The notes beneath the pieces were generated by a model. The model saw only the letters and a program-made list of their open reading frames with translations, searched no databases and was not told where the DNA came from. This document shows, piece by piece, positions 27,148 through 35,491 of a stretch of DNA of 64,000 nucleotides; positions within the stretch are counted from its first letter, which is position 1, and each line of letters starts with the position of its first letter. The stretch is from Gammaproteobacteria bacterium (lineage in GTDB: Bacteria; Pseudomonadota; Gammaproteobacteria; Nevskiales; Nevskiaceae). The DNA is taken from positions 1 to 64,000 of the forward strand of contig JAPLSA010000012.1 of NCBI GenBank assembly GCA_026398815.1, in the 5' to 3' direction. A program made the translations under genes and the position numbers.

Positions 27148-28290
27148 ATGAGCCAGCTGCCCGCCATCAAGCCGCCGCTGTGGCTTCTCGCCGAGCTGAC
27201 CTACGCCTGCCCGCTGCAGTGCGCGTACTGCTCGAACCCGGTCGATTTCAACGGCCACGGCAAGACCATGGACACCGAAACCTGGCTGCGCGTGCTGCGC
27301 GATGCCCGCTCGATGGGCGCGCTGCAGCTGGGCCTGTCAGGCGGCGAGCCGCTGGTCCGCCAGGATCTCGAAACCCTGGTCGCCGAATCGACCCAGCTCG
27401 GCTACTACTCGAACCTGATCACCTCCGGCATCGGCATGGACGCCGCCCGCGCCCGCTCGCTGAAGGCCGCCGGGCTCGATCACATCCAGGTCAGCTTCCA
27501 GAGTTCGGAAGCGAACCAGAACGACGAGATCGCCGGCATGCGCGCCTACGCGCACAAGCTGGACATGGCGCGCGCGGTCAAGGCCGCCGGCTTCCCGATG
27601 GTGCTGTGCTTTGTCCTGCACCGCGACAACCTGCACCGGCTGCGCGAGATGCTCGATCTCGCCATCGAACTGGAAGCCGACTACGTCGAACTGGCGACCA
27701 CGCAGTACTACGGCTGGGCGCTGCTGAACCGCGACCGCCTGCTGCCGACCCTGGAACAGGTCCGCGAAGCGGAAAGCGTGGCCAACGAATACCAGGCGCG
27801 GCTGAAGGGAAAGATGGACATCTACTTCGTGGTGCCCGACTACTACGAAAAGCGCCCGAAGCCCTGCATGAACGGCTGGGGATCGGTGTTCCTGCTGGTG
27901 ACGCCGGACGGCACCGCCCTGCCCTGTCACGCCGCGCGTCAGCTGCCCGATTTTTCATTCCCGAACGTGCAGACCCATTCGGTGAAAGAAATCTGGCAGA
28001 CCTCGGACGCCTTCAACCGCTTTCGCGGCTTCGGCTGGATGAAGGAACCCTGCGCGTCCTGCCCGGAGAAGGAAAAAGACTACGGCGGCTGCCGCTGCCA
28101 GGCCTTCCAGTTCACCGGCGATGCCGCTGCCACCGATCCGGTCTGCGACAAGTCGCCACTGCGCCATCTCGTCGACGAAGCGGTATCGGCGGCGCGCACC
28201 ACCACCACCGAGAAGCCGATCATTTTCCGCAATCCGAAGAACTCGGATCGCCATGCCAAGAAGCCGGCCGTTGTGGCCGGCCCCCAGTGA
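27148..28290 (+). CDS. pqqE: PqqA peptide cyclase PqqE (radical SAM/SPASM)
   Basis: A 380-residue radical SAM enzyme that makes the carbon-carbon bond between Glu and Tyr of PqqA. The SAM [4Fe-4S] motif is C21-x3-C25-x2-C28. The C-terminal SPASM region has the auxiliary cluster cysteines, seen in PCHAARQ, EPCASCPEKEKDYGGCRCQAF and a final DPVCDKS. Length fits the family. It is the last pqq gene; a small EthD-like gene follows after 13 bp. No pqqF/pqqG peptidase gene is present in the window. Confidence 0.97.
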   Translation: MSQLPAIKPPLWLLAELTYACPLQCAYCSNPVDFNGHGKTMDTETWLRVLRDARSMGALQLGLSGGEPLVRQDLETLVAESTQLGYYSNLITSGIGMDAARARSLKAAGLDHIQVSFQSSEANQNDEIAGMRAYAHKLDMARAVKAAGFPMVLCFVLHRDNLHRLREMLDLAIELEADYVELATTQYYGWALLNRDRLLPTLEQVREAESVANEYQARLKGKMDIYFVVPDYYEKRPKPCMNGWGSVFLLVTPDGTALPCHAARQLPDFSFPNVQTHSVKEIWQTSDAFNRFRGFGWMKEPCASCPEKEKDYGGCRCQAFQFTGDAAATDPVCDKSPLRHLVDEAVSAARTTTTEKPIIFRNPKNSDRHAKKPAVVAGPQ

Positions 28291-28303
28291 GGAGAGGAAA
28301 GCC

Positions 28304-28615
28304 GTGATCAAGGTCAGCGTGATGTACCCGCACAGCGCCGATGCCAAGTTCGACATCGACTACTACGTCAAGAGCCACATGCCGATGGTCAAGAGCAAGC
28401 TCGGGCCGGCGCTGAAGTCGATGGCCGTCGAGCAGGGTCTGGCCGGAGGCGCCCCGGGCGCGCCGCCGGCGTTCGTCGCGATGGGCCATCTGTACTTCGA
28501 TTCGGTCGAAGCCTTCCAGGCCGCGTTCGGCCCGCCGTCGAAGGAAATCCTGGCCGACATCCCGAACTACACCAACACCCAGCCGGTGCTGCAGATCAGC
28601 GACGTCAAGCTGTAA
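28304..28615 (+). CDS. EthD family small dimeric protein
   Basis: A 103-residue protein of the EthD ferredoxin-like alpha/beta fold: it starts MIKVSVMYPHS and has DIDYYVKSHMPMVKSKLG, the typical Y-x3-H-x-P motif. EthD-type proteins are needed for some ether- or hydrocarbon-degrading systems but their chemistry is mostly unknown. The GTG start at 28304 follows GAGGAGAGGAAA. It is 13 bp after pqqE and so probably ends the pqq operon. Confidence 0.75.
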   Translation: MIKVSVMYPHSADAKFDIDYYVKSHMPMVKSKLGPALKSMAVEQGLAGGAPGAPPAFVAMGHLYFDSVEAFQAAFGPPSKEILADIPNYTNTQPVLQISDVKL

Positions 28616-28623
28616 GCCATCAC

Positions 28624-28658
28624 CCTGACCGGCCCGCGCCAGAGCCGGGCCGGTCAGG
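28624..28658. terminator. strong stem-loop at the end of the pqq operon
   Basis: A perfect 13-bp stem, CCTGACCGGCCCG (28624-28636) with its complement at 28646-28658, begins 9 bp after the EthD stop. There is no T-tract, so it may need Rho or may protect the mRNA end. Confidence 0.55.
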
Positions 28659-28783
28659 CGGTAGCCTGTGTTACCTTCAAGGCCCGAATCTTCCGCGGCT
28701 TCGTGCCAGTGCTCCGTCCGCCTGCGCGGATGGCCGTCAGCTGAGCGCCGCCGACTCCGCGTCCCACTCCGGAGCCCAAGCCC

Positions 28784-29635
28784 TTGACCCTGTTTGTCGA
28801 ATGGAGCACCGCGCTGCAGGACGTGCTGTCCGCGTTCCTCGGCAAGGCCTCGCAGTTCCTGCCCAAGCTGGTCGGGGCGCTGCTGCTACTGATGGTCGGC
28901 TGGCTGCTGGCGCGACTGCTGCGCTCGATCGGCACCAACGTGGTGATGACGCTGGAACGGGTGCTGTCGCAATCCTCGATCGCGCGCACCGGCACCAGTG
29001 TCCGGCTGCCGCTGATCTCGGCGCGCATGCTCGGCAGCATCCTGTTCTGGCTAGTGCTGCTGTTCTTCGTGACCGCCGCCACCGAAGTGATGGGGCTGGA
29101 CATCTTCACCGCCTGGCTGGCGCAGCTGGTCGGCTACCTGCCGACGGTGGCAGCCGGCGGCCTGATCATCATCGTCGGCGTGCTGGCCAGCCGGATGGCG
29201 CGGCAGCTGGTCGAAGCCGCGCCGGTCGGCGAGGTGCGCGCCCAGCGCGAGCTGCTGGGCCGCATGGTGCAGGCGGTGATCCTGATCACCGCGATCCTGG
29301 TCGGCGCCGACCAGATCGGCATCCGCGTCACCTTCCTGGTGGTCATGGCGGCGGTAATCGTCGCCGCACTGGTCGGTGCGGCGGCGCTGGCGGTCAGCCT
29401 CGCGGCCCGCAGCTACGTCGCCAACCTGATCGGCAGCCATTACCTGCGCCAGACCTATTCGATCGGCCAGCAGGTCAGGGTCGACGGCCATGAAGGCAAG
29501 ATCCTCGACATGTCGGCCACCAGCCTGGTGCTGGAAACGCGCGACGGCCGCGTAAGCCTGCCTGCCAAGCTGTTCAACGACAGCGCCATCGTGCTGCTGG
29601 TCGACCGTCCGGACGAAGGCGAGCGCCGTGTCTGA
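28784..29635 (+). CDS. small MscS-like mechanosensitive channel protein
   Basis: A 283-residue inner-membrane protein with about five hydrophobic segments (near 28-48, 85-105, 115-138, 160-180 and 185-210) and then a short beta domain (YSIGQQVRVDGHEGKILDMSATSLVLETRDGRVSLPAKLFND) typical of MscS-family channels. It lacks the long C-terminal vestibule of MscS. The start is TTG at 28784 with GGAG 9 bases upstream. Its stop overlaps the GTG start of the next gene (MgtE N-domain protein), suggesting a joint role in ion or volume balance. Confidence 0.7.
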   Translation: MTLFVEWSTALQDVLSAFLGKASQFLPKLVGALLLLMVGWLLARLLRSIGTNVVMTLERVLSQSSIARTGTSVRLPLISARMLGSILFWLVLLFFVTAATEVMGLDIFTAWLAQLVGYLPTVAAGGLIIIVGVLASRMARQLVEAAPVGEVRAQRELLGRMVQAVILITAILVGADQIGIRVTFLVVMAAVIVAALVGAAALAVSLAARSYVANLIGSHYLRQTYSIGQQVRVDGHEGKILDMSATSLVLETRDGRVSLPAKLFNDSAIVLLVDRPDEGERRV

Positions 29636-30470
29636 ATCGCAGAGCCTGTCGCTGGCCTTCCTCGAGGCGCACCCGGCCGACGCCGCGCGGGTGCTTGAAC
29701 GGCTGGCCCCGAACCTCGCCGCCGATTTGCTCGACACCCTGCCGCAGCGGCTCGCCGCGCCGGTGCTGCGGCAGATGCTGCCGCTGTTCTCGGCCCGCAT
29801 CGTCGGCCGCCTGGCCGACGACAGCGCGGCCGGCCTGCTGCGGGCCATCGGTCCGCAGGCCGGCGTGGCGCTGCTGCGACAGCTGCCGACCACCCGCGCC
29901 GATGCCCTGCTGGGTCTGCTGCCGGCCGGCCATGCGATGGCCTTCCGCCTGCTGCTCGGCTATCCGGAGAACACGGTCGGCGCCTGGGCCGACCCGCACG
30001 CGCTGGCACTGACACCGCAGGTCAGCGCCGGCGAAGCGGTCGAACGGCTGCGCGATACCGAACACGAGCACGACGCTCTGTATGTCGTCGATGACGACCA
30101 GCGGCTGCTCGGCGTCGTTGCGCTCGTGGAACTGCTGCGGGTCGCGCCGGAAGTGCCGCTGCGCCGGATCATGGCGACGCCGCGCGTCACCGTGCCGGCG
30201 CAGTCGCTGATCGGCGCGATGCGCGACCACAGCGGCTGGACGCGCGACCGGGCCTTGCCGGTGGTCGAGCGTGGCGAACGCTTTGCCGGCGTGCTGCGGC
30301 AGTCGGCGCTGGCACTGGCGCTGGCGCCGTCGACGATCCATCCGCAGCGACAGACACCGGCCGACGGCTTGTCGTTGCTCGCCGGCGGCTACTGGGCCAG
30401 CGTGGCCGGGCTGATCGAGGTCGTGGTGTCCTGGCTGCCCGGCCGCCAGCATCCGGACAGCCGCCTGTGA
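29628..30470 (+). CDS. MgtE N-domain/CBS protein without the transport domain
   Basis: A 280-residue soluble protein whose N-terminal half (about 1-110) has the superhelical repeats of the MgtE N domain (LERLAPNLAADLLDTLP, LLRQLPTTRADALLGLLP). The following part resembles paired CBS motifs (YVVDDDQRLLGVVALVELL). The MgtE membrane domain is missing; only one weak hydrophobic stretch lies near the C-terminus. In MgtE these domains sense cytosolic Mg2+. Its GTG start overlaps the channel gene, and its TGA overlaps the GTG of the full MgtE gene, so it may be a regulatory subunit. Confidence 0.7.
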   Translation: MSESQSLSLAFLEAHPADAARVLERLAPNLAADLLDTLPQRLAAPVLRQMLPLFSARIVGRLADDSAAGLLRAIGPQAGVALLRQLPTTRADALLGLLPAGHAMAFRLLLGYPENTVGAWADPHALALTPQVSAGEAVERLRDTEHEHDALYVVDDDQRLLGVVALVELLRVAPEVPLRRIMATPRVTVPAQSLIGAMRDHSGWTRDRALPVVERGERFAGVLRQSALALALAPSTIHPQRQTPADGLSLLAGGYWASVAGLIEVVVSWLPGRQHPDSRL

Positions 30471-31780
30471 ACACCGATACCGCCGCCGCCGCGCTGACCT
30501 TGCGCTACCTGCTCGACTATCCGCGCGAGGCCGCGCGGCGGCTCGAGCGACTGCCGGCCGAGGAAATCGCTGCCGTCTTTGCCAGCCAGCCGCTGCACGC
30601 GCTGATGCCGGTCTGGCGCGGCCTGACCAGCGACATCGAACAGGCCGTGCTGCCGCTGCTGCCGGCCAAGATCGCCCGCCACATCCTCACCGAGCTGGAG
30701 CCGACCGAAGCGGTGGCGCTGCTCAACCGGGTCGGCGAGGACCGGCGCAGCGAATACCTGGCGCTGCTGAACCCGGAAATCGCCGACGAACTGCGCGCCA
30801 GCATGGCGCGGCTGCCGGACTCCGCCGGCGCGCTGATGGACCCGCGCTTCCTCGCCTTCGACGCCGCGCTGCCGGTGGCCGAAGCGCTGCGCCGCCTGCG
30901 CCGCACCGGTCGCCGCAGCGTGCGCGAGATCTACCTGGTCGGCGACGGCGGCCGGCTCGAAGGCCGGGTCGAGATCCAGGATCTGGCACTCGCCGAACTG
31001 GATCAGACGCTCGCCGACCTGCGCCAGCCGATCATCGCCGTCGTCGACGACAGCGTGCCGCGCGAAGAAGTGGTCGAAGCGCTGGAGCAGTACGAAACGC
31101 TGACTGAGCTGCCGGTGATCGACTTCAGCGGCCGGCTGATCGGCGTCATCCACCAGGCCGAACTGGTCAACGCGATGCAGGAGGAAACCAGCCTCGACAT
31201 CCAGACCATGGTCGGTGCGTCGAAGGACGAACGGGCGCTGTCGTCGCCGCTGTTCGCGGTCGCCAAACGGCTGCCGTGGTTGCAGATCAACCTGCTGACC
31301 GCGTTCCTGGCCGCCTCGGTGGTCGGTATGTTCGAGGGCGTGATCTCCAAGTACACGGCGCTGGCGGTGCTGCTACCGGTGGTCGCCGGCCAGAGCGGCA
31401 ATGCCGGCGCCCAGGCGCTGGCGGTGACCATGCGCGGCCTGATGCTGCGCGAGATCAGCATCCGCCACTGGCCGCGCGTGGTGGCCAAGGAAGTCGGCGT
31501 CGGCCTGTTGAACGGCCTCGGCATCGCGCTGACCACGGCGATCGGCGTCTACGTCTGGAGCCGCTCGTTCGGGCTGGTGCTGGTGATCGCCACCGCGATG
31601 GTAATCTCGATGGTCGCCGCCGGCTTCGCCGGTGCGCTGGTGCCGATCATGCTGCGCCGCTTCGGCCAGGACCCGGCGCAGTCCTCTTCGATCATCCTGA
31701 CCACGGTGACCGACGTGGTCGGCTTCTTCTCGTTCCTCGGCATCGCCACGCTTTTCTCAGGAATGCTGACGCCGAGCTGA
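30467..31780 (+). CDS. mgtE: magnesium transporter MgtE
   Basis: A 437-residue Mg2+ channel: cytosolic N domain (about 1-130), CBS pair (about 135-255, with YLVGDGGRLEGRVEIQDL and LPVIDFSGRLIGVIH), plug helix, then five membrane segments (about 275-435). The segment GVISKYTALAVLLPVVAGQSGNAGAQ has the conserved G-N-x-G-x-Q/ P-x-x-x-x-x-x-G-N-x-G-x-Q signature of the pore, and a conserved Asp near the end (VTDVVGFF) binds Mg2+. GTG start at 30467 overlaps the preceding stop. Length matches family. Confidence 0.9.
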   Translation: MNTDTAAAALTLRYLLDYPREAARRLERLPAEEIAAVFASQPLHALMPVWRGLTSDIEQAVLPLLPAKIARHILTELEPTEAVALLNRVGEDRRSEYLALLNPEIADELRASMARLPDSAGALMDPRFLAFDAALPVAEALRRLRRTGRRSVREIYLVGDGGRLEGRVEIQDLALAELDQTLADLRQPIIAVVDDSVPREEVVEALEQYETLTELPVIDFSGRLIGVIHQAELVNAMQEETSLDIQTMVGASKDERALSSPLFAVAKRLPWLQINLLTAFLAASVVGMFEGVISKYTALAVLLPVVAGQSGNAGAQALAVTMRGLMLREISIRHWPRVVAKEVGVGLLNGLGIALTTAIGVYVWSRSFGLVLVIATAMVISMVAAGFAGALVPIMLRRFGQDPAQSSSIILTTVTDVVGFFSFLGIATLFSGMLTPS

Positions 31781-31909
31781 TACATGGGACAGGCCTGCGC
31801 CTGTTCACCATTGGGCGGCACAGGTCACCGGGATTTTTTCCTGAGACTAAAATGTTGCGCCGCGACAAGATTTTCCCGTCGCCCACCTGTCCCGATGGAG
31901 CACACCCGA

Positions 31910-32452
31910 ATGAACCTGAAGCCCCTCGCGCTGGCCGCTGCCGCGCTGACCCTCGCCGCCTGCGCCAAGACCGAAACGCCGGCCTCGACTGCTCCGGCTG
32001 CGGCCGTCGCTGCCAGCAACGCCGGCATCGAGAGCTGCGCCAAAGCCGCGCTGGCCCAGGCGCCGGGCGAGCTGCTGCAGGCGACGCTGAAGAGCGAGCC
32101 GGAAGGCCGCGTCTGGGAGTTCGAGATCAAGCAGGCCGACGGCAAGCTGTTCGACATCGAATGCTCCGACAGCGCCGGCACCATCGTCGAGACCGAGACC
32201 CGCGTCGCTTCGGCGGCCGATCCGGCCTTCGCGGCGATCGCCAAGATCGACGAGGCAGCAGCCCGCGCCAAGGCGCTGGCGGCCAAGCCAGGCACCGTCG
32301 AGCGCGTCGAGTTCGAACTGGAAGCCGAGGCCAAGGCCTCCTACGAGTACGACATCAACACCGCCGACGGCGACTACCGCGTGGAAATCGACGCCGCCAG
32401 CGGCGAGGTCGTCGAAAGCTCGGCGGAGCTGCTGGAAATCGGCGGCGTCTGA
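31910..32452 (+). CDS. PepSY-domain lipoprotein
   Basis: A 180-residue lipoprotein: the signal ends in LAAC (Cys at about 17) and is followed by an Ala/Thr-rich spacer. The rest contains two PepSY-like units; the second (RVEFELEAEAKASYEYDINTADGDYRVEIDAASGEVV) is the clearer. PepSY domains often inhibit proteases or bind metal-linked partners in the periplasm. ATG 31910 begins the signal peptide. No operon partner is obvious; it is 129 bp after mgtE and converges with the ABC permease gene. Confidence 0.7.
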   Translation: MNLKPLALAAAALTLAACAKTETPASTAPAAAVAASNAGIESCAKAALAQAPGELLQATLKSEPEGRVWEFEIKQADGKLFDIECSDSAGTIVETETRVASAADPAFAAIAKIDEAAARAKALAAKPGTVERVEFELEAEAKASYEYDINTADGDYRVEIDAASGEVVESSAELLEIGGV

Positions 32453-32464
32453 GCGCGTTTCGTA

Positions 32465-32500
32465 CCGAGGTTTTCGTCGCTGCGGCGGCGGAAACCTCGG
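32465..32500. terminator. stem-loop between convergent genes
   Basis: CCGAGGTTT (32465-32473) pairs with AAACCTCGG (32492-32500). It lies between the stops of the PepSY lipoprotein (+) and the PedC-like permease (-), separated from each by 12-17 bp, and could serve both; no strong T-tract. Confidence 0.5.
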
Positions 32501-32517
32501 GCTACGTCGCGCGGGCT

Positions 32518-33324
32518 TCAGGCCTGCGCGCGCTTCTTCACCATGCCGCGCTGCGGGTCGTAGCCATAGGCGGCCCAGATGAAGAACACCGTCGCCGAGC
32601 CGGCGACCACCGCCAGCGAGGTGCTGTTCAGCTGCCCGTACATCGCGAACCGGGTCAGCTCGACCATGTGGGTGAACGGGTTGACGCTGGCCACCCAGTA
32701 CAGCCAGTCGGCGCCGCTTTCCTTCAGCTTCCATAGCGGATACAGCGCCGAGGACATGAAGAACATCGGGAAGATCACGAAATTCATCGTGCTGGCGAAG
32801 TTCTCGATCTGCTTGATGTAGACGCTCAGCAGCAGACCCAGCGCGCCCAGCATCAGGCCGCCCAGCAGCAGCGCCGGCAGCGCGTACAGCCAGCCGCTCC
32901 ACGGCAGATCGACGCCGAACAGCGCGCAGACCACCAGGAAGGCGTAGCACTGCACCAGCGACAACAGAGTCCCGGCGACCAGCTTGCTGGCCAGCAACCA
33001 GGCGCGCGGCAGCGGCGCGGTGAGCAAGAGCCGCATCATGCCCATCTCGCGGTCATAGACCATCGCCAGACTCGACTGGATGCCGTTGAACAGGCAGATC
33101 ATCCCGAGCAGCCCGGGCGCCACGTAGACCTGGTACTCGATGAAGCTCGAATACGGCTCGATCACCGCGACGCCGAACACGTTGCGAAAACCCGCCGCGA
33201 ACACCACTAGCCACAGCAGCGGCCGGACCAGCGCCGACAGCAGGCGCGAGCGCTGCTGCATGAACTTGCGCAGCTCGCGGAGGCTGATCGCGCCCAGCGC
33301 TTCCAGCGCGTGTCCTGCTCTCAT
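32518..33324 (-). CDS. pedC: ABC-2 type exporter permease, PedC-like
   Basis: A 268-residue ABC-2 family permease with six hydrophobic segments (about 30-50, 70-90, 115-135, 145-168, 175-197, 230-250) and a central MVYDREMGMMRLLLTAPLP motif typical of exporters. It matches the permease associated with PQQ alcohol dehydrogenase systems (PedC of the 2-phenylethanol cluster in Pseudomonas). It is the last gene of the seven-gene minus-strand operon; the ATP-binding partner is encoded at 35488-36294. The exported compound is unknown. Confidence 0.8.
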   Translation of the reverse strand: MRAGHALEALGAISLRELRKFMQQRSRLLSALVRPLLWLVVFAAGFRNVFGVAVIEPYSSFIEYQVYVAPGLLGMICLFNGIQSSLAMVYDREMGMMRLLLTAPLPRAWLLASKLVAGTLLSLVQCYAFLVVCALFGVDLPWSGWLYALPALLLGGLMLGALGLLLSVYIKQIENFASTMNFVIFPMFFMSSALYPLWKLKESGADWLYWVASVNPFTHMVELTRFAMYGQLNSTSLAVVAGSATVFFIWAAYGYDPQRGMVKKRAQA

Positions 33325-34529
33325 TTAGTCGCTCCGAAGGCCTGCGCTTTCGGGCAGGCGGTTTCCCGGGCATCGAAGCCCAGGGTGTCGAGGTTGTTGA
33401 CCGGATCGAGGAAGCCCTCGATCGGCGCGACGGCGATGGCCCAATTGCCGGTGTTCAGCAGGATCGGCTGACGCAGCTGGCCGTCCCAGGGCCGGTAACC
33501 CTGCCGGAAGCCCTTGAAGCCGTCGATGACGATGTCCGGGCCGCGCAGGTAGGCGTAGCTCTTCGCATAGTCCGGCGTGCCGGCGCGCACCACCGCCTCG
33601 ACCACGCTCTTGACCGCCATCCACGCCGCCCAGTCGTAGGACGTGACATGGCGCCCGGCAGCCTTCAGCAGGCGGTTGTTCAGCTGCCGTGCGCCGTCGC
33701 GCTCCCAGCTCCAGTGCCAGGCATCGGCAACCAGCCCGCTGGCGCCGACCACCACGCGCGGCTTGGCGGTCTGGTACGGCACGGCGCGGGCGAACTCGCC
33801 GTCGGTGTCGGCGACGAACACCGCGTCGTAGTCCTTGCTGCCGGTCAGCAGCTGCAGGTTGTTCAGCTCGCGCTCGCGCGGATCGAGGCCCAGCTTGAAC
33901 GGCCGGGTATCGACGATCTTCAGGCCGAAGCGCTTGGCCGAGCGCGCCCAGGCGGCGGCGAACGCGGCGTCTTCCGGATTCGGACCTTTGAGCACCAGCA
34001 CATTGGCCCAGCGGCGCAGCACCAGATACTGGGCCAGCGCATCGGTCAGCATCGCGTGGTTGGGGATCACGTGCAGCAGCCGGGCGCTGCACTGCGCGCC
34101 ACGGAGCGCGTCATCCGGGGCAGAGATGTTGAACAGGGTCACCGGCAGGCTGGCGGTGCGCTTGGCAAGGTCCGCCATCACCGCGCCATCGGCGTCGACG
34201 ATCACGTAATGCGTGCCCTTGGCGACCATGCTCTTCACGGCATCGGCCAGCCCGGCGGCATCGGCCGCTTCCGCCTTGTCCAGCTCGAACTTGAGTTTCA
34301 GCTGGCTGCCCGAGAACGCGGTCTCCTTGATCGCCTGCTCGGCCCCGGCCAGCGGCCGTCCCCAGGGCAGCAGCGGGTACTCGGCCTTGGTCCGCTCGCT
34401 GCGATAGCGCGGGTCTTCCGACCACTCCAGATAGCCGATCCGGAATGGCGTGTCGGCGGCGCGGGCCACCGGCCATGCGGCCAGCAGCGCCAGCAGCGCC
34501 AGCGCGGCGAAGCTCAGCAGACGCTTCAT
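33321..34529 (-). CDS. PQQ-system periplasmic substrate-binding protein
   Basis: A 402-residue protein with a signal peptide (about 1-24) and a type 1 periplasmic binding fold like branched-chain amino acid receptors. The segment IGYLEWSEDPRY after the signal peptide and the context fit the binding protein of the PQQ-dependent alcohol dehydrogenase ABC system. Its gene overlaps the YVTN protein gene and the PedC-like permease gene by 4 bp each. That a binding protein accompanies an ABC-2 exporter is odd, and it may serve as a sensor or partner of the dehydrogenase. Confidence 0.8.
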   Translation of the reverse strand: MKRLLSFAALALLALLAAWPVARAADTPFRIGYLEWSEDPRYRSERTKAEYPLLPWGRPLAGAEQAIKETAFSGSQLKLKFELDKAEAADAAGLADAVKSMVAKGTHYVIVDADGAVMADLAKRTASLPVTLFNISAPDDALRGAQCSARLLHVIPNHAMLTDALAQYLVLRRWANVLVLKGPNPEDAAFAAAWARSAKRFGLKIVDTRPFKLGLDPRERELNNLQLLTGSKDYDAVFVADTDGEFARAVPYQTAKPRVVVGASGLVADAWHWSWERDGARQLNNRLLKAAGRHVTSYDWAAWMAVKSVVEAVVRAGTPDYAKSYAYLRGPDIVIDGFKGFRQGYRPWDGQLRQPILLNTGNWAIAVAPIEGFLDPVNNLDTLGFDARETACPKAQAFGATK

Positions 34530-35491
34530 TCGAGGATGCCCACCGTGTACGGCACGCGGCCGACCGGCACTGCCTTGACGACCTTGAAGCTGGCGACGTC
34601 GATCACCGCCATGTCGTCGGACTGGCCGTTGGTGACGTACAGCGTCTTCTCGTCGCGGGTCAACGCGATGCCCCAGGGCCGGCCGCCGGTCAGCAGATAG
34701 CCCTTCACCTCGCGCGACTTCACGTCGACCTTGGCGATGTGGTTGGCACTGCCCATCGTCACGTAGGCGGTGGCGCCGTCCTTGGTCATCAGGATGCCGA
34801 CCGGCGTGATGTCCTCGGCGCGGAAGCCCTTGGGCTGGAACTTCACGTCACCGGTCACCGCGTTGGTCCTGGTGTCGATGATCGAGATGGTGCCGGACAG
34901 TTCGTTCGACACCCACAGCGTGCCGCCGTCCGGCGTCAGCGCGAAGCGGCGCGGCCGGTTGCCGACATTGATGTTGGCGGTGACCTTGCGCGACGCCACG
35001 TCGATCACGTGGACCAGGTTGGCGACTTCGGAGGTCGCGTAGATCGTCTTGCCATCCGGCGTCATCAGGATGCCTTCCGGCTCGTCGCCGACCGGCACCT
35101 CGGCCACCCGCTTGCCGCTGGCGACGTCGGTGGCGGAGACGATGCCGTCTTCCTCCAGCGTCGCCCACACGGTCTTGCCGTCCGGCGAGAACACGAAGCG
35201 CTCCGGGTCTTCGCCGACATTGAGCTTGCCGACCACCTTGTCGGTGGCGGTGTCGATCACGTCGATCCGGCTGCCTTCGCCGCAGGCGACGTACAGGCGC
35301 TTGGCGTCCGGCGAAAACACCAGGTCGCGCGGCTTGTCGCCGGTCTTGATCTTGCCGAGCGGCTTCAGCGAGCCGGATTCCAGCACGGTGACGGTATTGT
35401 CCTTCTCGCTCGAGATGTAGAGCTTGCCGGCGCTCGCCGGCACGGCCGCGGCCAGCAGGGTGGCGGCGGCGATCAGATGGATGGGCTTCAT
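34526..35491 (-). CDS. YVTN beta-propeller protein of the PQQ system
   Basis: A 321-residue periplasmic seven-bladed propeller (signal peptide about 1-20). Repeats of about 42 residues show the YVTN-type pattern (LYISSEKDNTVTVLES, LYVACGEGSRIDVIDT, IYATSEVANLVHVIDV, LYVTNGQSDDMAVIDV). Family knowledge places it with PQQ-dependent catabolism clusters, role unknown. ATG 35491 begins the signal peptide; the upstream frame to 35719 lies within the ATPase gene. It overlaps neighbouring genes by 4 bp on both sides. Confidence 0.85.
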   Translation of the reverse strand: MKPIHLIAAATLLAAAVPASAGKLYISSEKDNTVTVLESGSLKPLGKIKTGDKPRDLVFSPDAKRLYVACGEGSRIDVIDTATDKVVGKLNVGEDPERFVFSPDGKTVWATLEEDGIVSATDVASGKRVAEVPVGDEPEGILMTPDGKTIYATSEVANLVHVIDVASRKVTANINVGNRPRRFALTPDGGTLWVSNELSGTISIIDTRTNAVTGDVKFQPKGFRAEDITPVGILMTKDGATAYVTMGSANHIAKVDVKSREVKGYLLTGGRPWGIALTRDEKTLYVTNGQSDDMAVIDVASFKVVKAVPVGRVPYTVGILE

